A stretch of DNA of 64,000 nucleotides from Isochrysis galbana (lineage: Eukaryota; Haptophyta; Isochrysidales; Isochrysidaceae), in NCBI GenBank assembly GCA_018136815.1, contig CM030932.1, forward strand, positions 10,038,138 through 10,102,137, in the 5' to 3' direction. The notes beneath the pieces are model-generated. The model did no database searches. It was not told where the DNA came from and saw nothing but the letters and a program-made list of their open reading frames with translations. Within the stretch, counting starts at the first letter, position 1. Every line of letters begins with the position of its first letter. Positions 55,797 to 64,000 of this stretch are shown one piece after another. Position numbers and translations under genes: made by a program.

Positions 55797-58014
55797 ATGT
55801 CGGCGGCTCCAGTCGACCAGCTCACTGCCACCGCTCAGCCCGCGCCCCCTCCACCCCCTCCGCCTCCCCCGCCCCCTCCCTTTCTCCAAACCTCGCAGGT
55901 CCTCGCTCTCAAGCATTCTCAGCCGCTTTCCGCTTCTCCCACCCTTCCCCCCACTCCCGTGGCGCGCTCGATGGGCGGCACCCTGATCACAGAAATTCCT
56001 GATCAGCTGAACGGCCTCGCAAATCAACCCAAGCTGCTCCAAGCCAGCGCTGCCCCGGGAAGGAAGAAGGCGGGGTCAGTGCGCCGCTCGGGGCTTCTCG
56101 CAAGGCCTTCGCTTAAGTCAACCGCTCCCGCCTGGTGGAACCTGCCGCAGCACGTGATCGAGGCGGCCAATGCGTTCGATCAACGGCATGCCATGCACGT
56201 GCGCCACGCCGACACACTCGTGCGAAGCCTGAAGACCGATCCGACCAACCTCCGCGCCGAGCAGCATTTCGAGCAGGCCCTCCAAAGGCTTCGATGGAAC
56301 CGGTACCACCTGGAGGCCGAGCTGGAGGTCGAAGTGGAGGCCCACGCTGATGGCGTCGCCAGTCCTGTCGGCGCGGGCAACGGGGACGAGGCAATCGAAG
56401 GCGCCGTGGGCGATAATGCAGAACCTTTCTCTCTGGACAACTCCATCTGGGCGCCGCGCAAGCGCTGGTGTGATGCGCACGACTACTATGACACAGAGCA
56501 CGTGCGGCGAAGAATGTTCGAGACGGATTTTGAGCGCGCCGTATCGCTCTCCGCGCTCGACAAATTCATCGCGCGCAACGACGACGATCACGGCGCCGAT
56601 GCCGACGGTGATGGCCGGATGGACGAGATCGACGAGGTGCGCGACGTATTGTGGGAATATCACGAGCTCCTCACGATGGTCTTCGATTACTTCGCCGCCT
56701 GCGGTACGTCCAAAGACGTCTTTCACATCAACCAGAATGGCTTCTCGCTCTTCTGCCTCCGCTGCAAGCTCGCGGTGCCTGGTTCAGCCAAGTGCCAGTC
56801 GATGCACCTCGACCAGATGTTCCTCGAGGCCAACGCGAGCACAACCTGCTCTCCAGCAGAGGCGAAGCACAACCGCGCGCGCGCTCTCAACCGGCAGGAG
56901 TTCCTTTCGTGCATTGTCAGGCTTGCCGTCGCGCGATACATCAGCACGGGCAAGTGTGCGGACGTCTCTGACGCAATCCGAACGCTCTGCAATGCCGACA
57001 NNNNNNNNNNNNNNNNNNNNNNNNNNNNNNNNNNNNNNNNNNNNNNNNNNNNNNNNNNNNNNNNNNNNNNNNNNNNNNNNNNNNNNNNNNNNNNNNNNNN
57101 TTGATCAGCGAATCGACCCAGCAGCACTGCAGGACTCCAATGCCTTCCGCGCACGATGCTGCTACACGCCGGCCGTCTCCGCGACATTGGCGCGTCACCA
57201 GCAGTCGCTCCGCGCCATCTTTGCCGCCTACGCTGCGGCGGACGAAACAAACGGCCACGCGGCCGCCTCCACCTCGGTCGGCTGTCTGGGCTCGAGCGAG
57301 CTCCTCTCCCATGAGGAGTTACAAAAGATGCTCGGCGACCTGCACCTGCTCAGCCCGACCTTCACCCGGCGCGAGGTGACTCTCGCGTTCATCTGGTCAC
57401 GCATGAAGTACATCGACGAGGCGGACGACATCTCGCGGCGCAAGATGGTCCACCTTTCATTTGAGGACTTCCTTGAGTTCATCGTGCGCGTGGCCATCAT
57501 CGCACCACTTCCCACCGATGAGGAGCTCGCCGAGGCGAGGTGCGCTGATGCGGGCGAGTTCCTCCTCCGACTCCGCCAGGATGACCCGCGCGGCTACGAG
57601 GCGTATGCGATAGCACATTCGGGCGGCTGGGACGAGGAACCTGCACAGCCAGTGGAGCGATGCGTCGAGCATTTGATATGGCTCATTATCCGTACAGTAG
57701 AGAGTTCGGCGTGTAGAGGTAGCGGCGATGGAAAACTCTCGATGCGCGAGACCGGCCGCTTTCTGCGCGATGGAGGCGAGAAGGAGGCTCACGGGAGCCA
57801 GTCGAGAAGCCGCGAAGGCCCAGGCCATGCCTCCCCACGCATGGGGACGCCGCGCACGAGCACACCACGCGGGGGTAGCGCCCATGATGGCTCGTCGCGG
57901 GGGGGAAGTCCCCACTCCGCCGCCCCTCGTGCCCAGCCCGCAAGGCCGCATCAGAGTAAACAACGGGGTAGTGCGCATGATTCAGCTCTGGCTGCCGTGT
58001 CATCCAAAGCCTGA
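55797..58014 (+). CDS. Large EF-hand-like protein, split by a sequence gap
   Basis: The ATG at 55797 follows CT-rich leader. Before the gap the protein has 401 residues: a P12 run (17-28), a basic segment, then WAPRKRWCDAHDYYDTEHVR, NDDDHGADADGDGRMDE (a DxDxDG-type acidic loop), VLWEYHELLTMVFDYFAACG, DVFHINQNGFSLFCLRCKLA and RQEFLSCIVRLAVARY. After the gap the frame continues DPAALQDSNAFRARCCYTPA, REVTLAFIWSRMKYIDEADD, LSFEDFLEFIVRVAIIAPLP and a Ser/Arg-rich tail to 58014. I recognise this order from a widespread uncharacterised family in dinoflagellates, haptophytes and oomycetes with repeated EF-hand-like modules; function is not established. Judging from the family, only a few codons are missing in the gap. 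No introns are needed in the visible parts. Confidence 0.85.
57001..57100. other. Assembly gap of 100 N
   Basis: Exactly 100 N, a conventional placeholder for a gap of unknown size. The coding frame differs on the two sides, which fits an arbitrary length. Confidence 0.99.
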
Positions 58015-58200
58015 GACGGCTGCAAATGCGAGGCCTCACAAGGGTGACTGCTGCGAAATTCTCGACGCGGCCGCCTTGATCAATACAGAACATCCATTTC
58101 TCGCCGGCTGAGACTCTCGCCAACCTATACGATCCGCCGACGTCGTGCATTGCTGCATGCAGGATGTAGGTTGTCCGCTGCAATCGACATCGAGGCATTC

Positions 58201-59412
58201 AGCACCTATCAATTCCTAGGACCTGCATTTTCTTTCCCTCGATATTCAGCCCCTTCAAGGGCCTAGGTCCATGCAACAATCAACAAAATGTCAAAGTATC
58301 AATAGCTGTTTGCTTTTCTTCCACTCGATCGATACCGCTTTAGTGTGCGCCCTAGGGCATCTTTTAATCGCTTCTAGTGCGTGGCGCCAACTATCTTTAA
58401 AAAGATGAGGCCATGTGGAGCGCACCCCTCCTCTTATGCCGCTGTCGCCCGCACCCCGCCGCGACGAATGATCGTCCCATGGCCGATGGAGGGGGGCCCG
58501 ACTGTAGCTTTCGCGCTCCGCCTTCGAAGGCCCGAAATCCGAAATTCGGTAATTTTCGAAAATTTCGCCGGAGAACCCCCAAATGTTTTCGCTGATCCAT
58601 CTTCCCGGAACCCTTAAGGAGCTTAGGAGGAAATAACTGAGCGTTAGTACCACTACTCCCACTAGCCCGGTACTATCACGACACCCCTCAACGCACCTGC
58701 ACCTTCCGTACCTTCCGGTTCCCTCCGTCCCATCCGTAACCTCCAATCCGTTAGATCCCTTCCTCCTTCCTTCCGTTCTCTCATGCCTTTGCGGTGTTTC
58801 CTTGTTCCCTTGGCCAGAGAGGGTCGGAGAGTCTCCCGCGTTCGCCGGTTCCCTCCTTTCCTCCAGCGCCCGCTCCCTTCCCATTCCATTAGTTTCCCCC
58901 TTGTTCCCATAGTTTCCGAGTGGATTCCCGTCGCCCCGTGTCCATTTTTCTCTTCTTCTTCTGCTTCCTGCGACATCGCTAGGACGCCCCGCTTGTGCCT
59001 CCCTTGTGTCCTCCCGTCTGCCCTCGTTCGTCATGCCTGGCCATGGATCGCCTGTGCTTGTGCCGTCCCGTGTGCTCCCTTCCCGTGCTGCCTCCGGTCG
59101 CTCGTCCCGTTCCTCTCGCCCCGCGCTTCATACATCCCATGTTGCAGACCCACAACCACAACCTCACATAGACCTACCGGCTGTGGCGATTGGCGTAGCT
59201 GCAAGGGTGGCATTTGTGAATATGATGCTTGGTGGGCCACCCTGTATATCTGGATCAACATCAAAACGCCGCCAGCGCGCTCGGTGCCGGCTCAAAGTTG
59301 GGCACTCGCGCGTATCACGGCATCGGGACGATAGCGTTGAAACCGGGGGCGTGGCCGATTTCGGCGCGATGCACGCGGCCGGCTGCGGCGATTGACGTAG
59401 CTGCAAGAGTAG
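58201..59412. other. Host intergenic DNA with palindromes and local repeats
   Basis: 58530-58575 holds overlapping palindromes (CCGAAATTCGG, TTTTCGAAAATTT). 59165-59215 and 59380-59420 share GGCGATTGRCGTAGCTGCAAGRGT. No gene supported. Confidence 0.45.
58637..58700 (+). repeat. 64 bp flank repeat, right copy
   Basis: Partner of 3007-3070, same orientation, 59 of 64 bases equal. Confidence 0.75.
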
Positions 59413-59712
59413 CGTTGTGCGAGAAATGAGCTGCCACGGTACGTAGCTGCCGCGAAGGATTTCACGGTCGATCAGAGCGATGTACACGACTTTACCACCA
59501 AGGTGTTGCGGTGGTGGGCGCTCAACCACACAAAGATCCCGACATGGGCATTGGGTGCTCGCATCATATTCTCATTAACTCCCAATTCGGCCGCATGTGA
59601 GCGTGTTTTCTCTCTTGTCCAATGTATGTTTGGTTCTCTGCAGACCACTGGTCTTGCCGATCAAATGCAAGCCGCACTCATGTTGCAGTACAATGATCGT
59701 GATGTGTGCTAA
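59413..59712 (+). pseudogene. hAT transposase C-terminal fragment
   Basis: Open from after a TAG at 59410 to a stop at 59712, 99 residues. It contains ELPRYVAAAKDFTVDQSD, VLRWWALNHTKIPTWALGAR and SLTPNSAACERVFSLVQC, then LADQMQAALMLQYNDRD. W-W-x-x-N/H...P...A...S/N-S-A-A-x-E-R-x-F-S is the hAT dimerisation domain. The catalytic core is not found upstream, where DNA is locally duplicated, so this is a dead remnant of a host DNA transposon. Confidence 0.82.
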
Positions 59713-59992
59713 CTAAGTACTAAGTGCTTGAAGCTTGAAGTACTAACTAACTAACTAACTAACTCAACGCTATGCACTAACGCAACTACTAGTGACTAGT
59801 GCATGAAGTTTGGCAGGGGATGGTGCGACACGGACCCCACCCGACCCCACGGCGAACACGTACGTGCGGCTCGCGCGCTGCGAAACTCCGAGCAACTGCG
59901 AGCAACTTGCGAGCAACTTTGCCCCCTTTCCAAGCAACTCGGAGCAACTTTTTGGAGCAATTTTGAGGGTCTGAGCGAGCAACTCTTGTCAG

Positions 59993-60169
59993 CCCCTATT
60001 CGACGCCTGCGTCAAGGCCGACGAAAGCGACCGTGCACGGGGAGCGGAGAACTCGTTCGAGTTCCTCAAGGCGTGGAAGCGTGGTATTGAGGCAGTTGCC
60101 GCAGGGGACGCGCCGCATCACTCGCTCTCTTGCATCTCGATTGCGCGCATGGCCAACTTGGGGTTACCG
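59993..60169 (+). CDS. Possible single exon, unknown gene
   Basis: An acceptor-like CTCTTGTCAG is followed by 59 codons (PLFDACVKADESDRARGAEN, SFEFLKAWKRGIEAVAAGDA, PHHSLSCISIARMANLGLP) and a donor-like GTGTGTG. The peptide looks like real protein, but no partner exons were found and the upstream 120 bases are GAGCAACTT repeats. Confidence 0.35.
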
Positions 60170-60299
60170 TGTGTGTGTTTGGAGGGGGGGGGTTGCTATG
60201 CGCACGCGCCGCGTCCTTGTGTGTCGTGATTACCTCTGTGTACTCATCTTCGTAATTATAATACATGGCATTCCTACCTAAAAAGAAAACAAGCATTCT

Positions 60300-61316
60300 G
60301 AGTGAAAAAAAAATCATCACCTGGCCCTCTTTTGACGGAACACGACTTTAGCCCGCCACGAGCCACGAGCGTGGGAGCGTGGGAAGGGAGGGGAGTCACT
60401 CACCGACGCCATTGCCCTTCGTGGGGCGGGAGGGGGTCGTTCGGTGGGGGAGGGAGTTGCCGGGGCAGGTAGGGGGGGACCCTAAGGAATCCTTGGACAC
60501 CCAGGGGAGGTGGAAAATAGTGGTTAAAATGAGTGAGTGACCGGGCTAGCTATTAGTGAGTGACCGGGCTAGCAACCGCATCCCCCCTCTGACGGAACCG
60601 CTCCGGCTACGCGGCTTCTCTAGACCGTGAACGCCACATCGGAATCGTTTCGAGTTCAAGTGCCTTAGTTTGCACTCGCGGGGCGTCCGTCCGCCGGGTG
60701 GACCGACGTGGGGGCTCCGTGTCCTTTTGATTCAAAGTACTCCTTGGCGGCTCGGTGTACTTTGTAGAGAAGAAGTACTCCTTAGTTTGCACTCGCGGGG
60801 CGTCCGTCCGCCGGGTGGACGTGGCCCCTCTTCCCCTCTCATAACATAACCTCTCTCTCTCTCTCCCTTTGAATTGAAGAAGGGGTTCTCTCTCCTCTCC
60901 TCGCCCGCCTTTCTTTAGGATAAACGCGCCAACATCTTGAAATCTTCTTCCGTCTCTCTCTCTCATGGGTGGAGGGAAGGGCGCCGCGCGAGGGAGGAGG
61001 ATTGGGGAGAGAGAGAAGAAAGCGAGAGAGAGAGATTAGAGGGAGAGGGGGAGAGGGAGAGGGAGAGAGAGAGGAAGAGAGCGAGAGAGAGAGAGGAGAG
61101 AGAGAGAGAGTAGAGGAGCGCGTGGGGTGCATACTCGGCATCAATCCCGCGTCTCGAGAGAGAGAGAGAAGAGATGAGGAGGAGGAGAGAGAGATGTGAG
61201 ATATGCGGAGACATCGTCCTCTTTCCCACTGCGGAGGAGAGGGGGGCGACTGCTTCTTCCACCTGAAACGCGCCGTAGTATTACGGAATGGAGCCGTTCC
61301 GACCAGCCCCCCCCCT

Positions 61317-61353
<37 letters not shown>

Positions 61354-61859
61354 CCCCCCCCCCCCCCCTTTTTCCCCGTGAAGAGAAAGGGGAGCACCGC
61401 CTCTCTTTTTCTTCCGTTACGAGGCGTGAAGGAAGAGATATAGCGCCGAGGAGGGAAGAAGAGATTGAAGAAGCGAGCCCCTTCGCCCGCTCGTCCTCTC
61501 AACCGCCTCCCCAGACTTTTTCCCTTAATTCTACGAGGGAGAAGAGAGAAAGGACCACCCGACAAGGAAGGAGGGAGGCCGCGGAGCCACCTGCGGTCCG
61601 ACGCTCTCTGCCGCAGAAGGAGAGAGAGAGAGAGGGAGAGAGACTTCCGCCCCACACCCCCACCCCGCACCCCCAATCCCCCTCTCCTCCTAGACTGCTC
61701 GAGCAACAGACAAGGAGGGCGATTGCTGAGGTCGGCTTCTTTCTGGTAGGACCGTTCTCGACATCGAGTCTCCGTCTCCCCCGCTGTCCTCTTCTGCTTC
61801 CCGGCGCCCTCGGCGACACTTACCTCTCTCACTCACCGCCCGGACCAGCTCCGTCCCTG
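60300..61859. other. Upstream region of the proline-rich gene, microsatellites
   Basis: Local direct repeats: GAGTGACCGGGCTAGC at about 60535 and 60555, and GTTTGCACTCGCGGGGCGTC at about 60668 and 60786. From 60845 onward (GA)n and (CT)n blocks and a C18 tract at about 61351 dominate. ORFs in it are artefacts. Confidence 0.65.
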
Positions 61860-63821
61860 ATGCTCTTGGAAGGCGCTCCCTGGACGGGTTCGGGTTTGAC
61901 GCCGAGCACAGCCTGGTGCGAGCAGCAGCTCGCTACACTACGCACGCTTCTCGCCACGGGCCGCACCTCTGAGACGATCAGAGCGAGCGAGCGAATGCAG
62001 CGTCCAGCAGGTTGGGCATCTTTCGCGCTCGCGTGCAAACAAGGGGTACCTTTCGAAGGCAGGGCGCGGCTTGAAGCCGGAGGGAGTGGCATCGCGACGA
62101 TCTGGTTGGACGACCCGCAACAGGCTCGTCCATTGCCTTGTTTCTACGAGGATTCGGACCTGACGCTGCGCGAGGCCGCCGCAGTCGATGTCATTGGTTT
62201 CACCCTGGATGGAACCTTCGTTGCCGACTCCATCGCCCTGTCGGAAACATCAGGCAAAGGCCATGCGTTGGATCACGGCAGCGTCTCCCGAATGTTGAAT
62301 CCGCAAAAACAGGCATTCCTCTCGCGCCCACCTCCTGCGCCAATGCCCCTGCCCCCGGCGCCAAATCCTCTACCTCCGTTGCCACACCCCACGCCACCAA
62401 CGCCAACTCCGATGCCTCCCGTACAAACACCACGGCCGCCGGCGCCAACCCCTCTGCCGCCGTTGCCGACTCCTCAGCCTCCCGTACCAGCACCACTACC
62501 CCCGGCTCCTACGCCTCTTCCTCCCTCAACAACCACTCAGCCTCCCATACCAAACCCCCTGCCACCAGCGCCAGCACCACTGCCTCCACAACCAGCGCCA
62601 CAACCTCCCATACCCAACCCGCTGCCTCCACTACCTACTCCACGGCCTCCAGCGCCTGTTCCCCTGCCCCCCACCCCTACTCCACTGCCCCCATCCCCTG
62701 TTCCTCTGCCGCCCATCCCAACTCCGTTTCCGCCGCCACCTGCTTCGCTTCCTCCCGCGCCAGCTCCGCTACCCCCAACGCCAACTCCGCTTCCTCCCAC
62801 GCCAACTCCGCTTCCTCCCACGCCAATTCCGCTCCCACCTACGCCAACTCCGCTCCCACCTACACCAACTCCGCTCCCACCTACGCCAACTCCGCTTCCT
62901 CCCACGTCAACTCCGCTCCCGCCAGCCCCTACCCCGCTTCCTCCCGCACCAAACCCACAGCCGCCTATCGCGAACCCCTCGGTGATTTCGCCGCCCCCTA
63001 CATCAACTCCACCGCCATCAGCGCAAAGCCCGTCACCTCCTGTGCTGGATTCGCCCATCTCACCCGCTTCACCTTCCTCACGGAAGCCTCCACCTCCCAC
63101 CAGTGCACCTTCACCGGCGCCACCCGATGCGGCACCACGACCATCTCCCTCGCCCCCCCCCCGTACATTCCAGCCTAGTCCGCCTCGAACACCCGAAACC
63201 GAGCTGCGAAGGACACCAGCTCCACCTCCGAGCCCCCCGCGCTCGACCGTCTTGCCTTTTCGCGTGTCTGTGGTCTTCACAGCGGCCGGTGAAGTAACGG
63301 ACTACACCGCAAGCACAAGGGGAACCATCGGCGCGCTGATGGTTCAAATGCAAGGGGTACCCATGCCCGTATCCTCCGAGGTAGCCGTTGAGCCCGGAAG
63401 TGTGGTTGTCACAACGACACTCGACTACACGGATCAAGAGAATGCGATAGGTGCCGGGGTCGCGCTTACTCCGATCGTCGAGAGCTCGGCAACAATGGAG
63501 AGCTTCTTGCGCAATGGGGGCGTCTTCGTCAATGTGACGGAAGCCCCATCCGTCGCAGTTCGTCGAGCGGGTGTAGACACGGAGCCGATATACTCGTACG
63601 GCTTAGATCCTCCTCCTTCTACGCCCTCGAGGGCGACGTGGCCCATCTTTGTCGCAGTGGCCGGCGCAGGCCTTTTTTTGATTGCCCTCGGCATCATAAT
63701 TGTCGTCTATCGCCAACGTCCTGGCTGCCGTTGCGGTGCTCGTCACGGTGAGGGCGAAGAAAAGCATATTGCGCGAGGGCAGCTGGCTTCATCGCCGAAC
63801 TCCGCCGCTATGCGTGTGTGA
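61860..63821 (+). CDS. Proline-rich type I membrane protein, algal wall/surface type
   Basis: The ATG at 61860 gives 653 residues. Residues 1-145 look globular (ARLEAGGSGIATIWLDDPQQ, AVDVIGFTLDGTFVADSI) but lack a signal peptide, so an upstream exon is likely. Residues 150-460 are PPTPTPLPP/PPAPTPLPP repeats. Residues 465-580 are a domain RVSVVFTAAGEVTDYTASTR, IGALMVQMQGVP, VEPGSVVVTTTLDY, resembling an algal ectodomain type with the GSVVVxxTI strand. Residues 605-630 form a transmembrane helix (WPIFVAVAGAGLFLIALGII) followed by a short basic Cys-containing tail. It is probably a cell-surface protein with an extended hydroxyproline-type stalk. It parallels the layout of the island gene at 24221, though the globular domains do not obviously match. 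Confidence 0.75.
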   Translation: MLLEGAPWTGSGLTPSTAWCEQQLATLRTLLATGRTSETIRASERMQRPAGWASFALACKQGVPFEGRARLEAGGSGIATIWLDDPQQARPLPCFYEDSDLTLREAAAVDVIGFTLDGTFVADSIALSETSGKGHALDHGSVSRMLNPQKQAFLSRPPPAPMPLPPAPNPLPPLPHPTPPTPTPMPPVQTPRPPAPTPLPPLPTPQPPVPAPLPPAPTPLPPSTTTQPPIPNPLPPAPAPLPPQPAPQPPIPNPLPPLPTPRPPAPVPLPPTPTPLPPSPVPLPPIPTPFPPPPASLPPAPAPLPPTPTPLPPTPTPLPPTPIPLPPTPTPLPPTPTPLPPTPTPLPPTSTPLPPAPTPLPPAPNPQPPIANPSVISPPPTSTPPPSAQSPSPPVLDSPISPASPSSRKPPPPTSAPSPAPPDAAPRPSPSPPPRTFQPSPPRTPETELRRTPAPPPSPPRSTVLPFRVSVVFTAAGEVTDYTASTRGTIGALMVQMQGVPMPVSSEVAVEPGSVVVTTTLDYTDQENAIGAGVALTPIVESSATMESFLRNGGVFVNVTEAPSVAVRRAGVDTEPIYSYGLDPPPSTPSRATWPIFVAVAGAGLFLIALGIIIVVYRQRPGCRCGARHGEGEEKHIARGQLASSPNSAAMRV

Positions 63822-64000
63822 GAAGGGTACGAGGCTGCGCAACTTTGTCCGCCGTTACAATCGATTGGCGCCTCCTCATTCACGCGACATGAACATGATG
63901 GGAATTAATCACACGAATCAGCGACTTTGTCAAATGTAAAAAGGCGAGAGCTTGATCGGGCTCTTTCATACTAGCGTCCATGCCTTATTCTCAGCTTTAG
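63822..64000. other. 3' flank of the proline-rich gene
   Basis: AT-richer sequence with no gene visible before the window ends. Confidence 0.4.

Noticed and set aside
1-64000. rRNA or tRNA genes
   Set aside because: No rRNA-like stretch, and no cloverleaf with a proper TTC-containing T-arm that I could recognise by eye; a tRNAscan-SE run would settle it.

Overview
The window is eukaryotic nuclear DNA, most likely from a GC-rich microalga (haptophyte, ochrophyte or dinoflagellate type; lineage inferred, not proven). Support comes from GT-AG introns inside an R2R3 Myb gene, long CT/GA microsatellites at the 5' ends of the flanking genes, proline-rich surface-protein architecture, and two flanking genes whose signatures match uncharacterised families I know from algal genomes. 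A run of 100 N at 57001-57100 marks a scaffold gap.

Layout. (1) Left flank, 1-4.4 kb: a partial minus-strand gene (1-1125) with a CT-rich upstream region, then GC-rich DNA with no supportable gene. (2) Accessory island, about 4.4-53.1 kb: different in composition and gene content and packed with tandem arrays and dispersed repeats. (3) Right flank, 53.1-64 kb: palindrome-rich DNA, microsatellites, a large EF-hand-like gene (55797-58014, interrupted by the gap), a hAT transposase remnant (59413-59712) and a proline-rich membrane protein gene (61860-63821).

The island has a mirrored architecture. A 1.64 kb arm (9352-10990, inverted at 43398-45042) carries an acyltransferase-like gene and the start of a RING-finger gene. 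A 3.3 kb satellite arm (17236-20540, inverted at 38231-41535) lies inside it, and a tandem array built on CACGTCAGGAGAATCC lies next to each outer arm. Ankyrin genes with an 8-residue GxxxGxxx repeat occur on both sides, pointing towards each other. The unique centre (20.6-38.2 kb) holds a roughly 7.5 kb secreted proline-rich protein gene, remnants of a TnpB/Fanzor-type nuclease and of an IS5-type DDE transposase, and a truncated second Myb gene. Other island genes encode a beta-gamma-crystallin-like protein, a four-helix membrane protein, a disulfide-rich protein, an acidic protein, a 13-repeat ankyrin protein and several coiled-coil proteins.

The mix of ankyrin, RING, PlsC-like, TnpB- and IS5-like, Cys-rich and Pro-rich genes with inverted repeats resembles accessory regions of giant viruses. 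I see no hallmark viral gene (capsid, polymerase, packaging ATPase, primase-helicase), so a viral origin is only a hypothesis. At least three non-coding repeat families (A, B, C) are scattered through the island, and several genes are cut where a repeat begins. The island looks as if it was reshaped by recent inverted duplication, array expansion and insertion.
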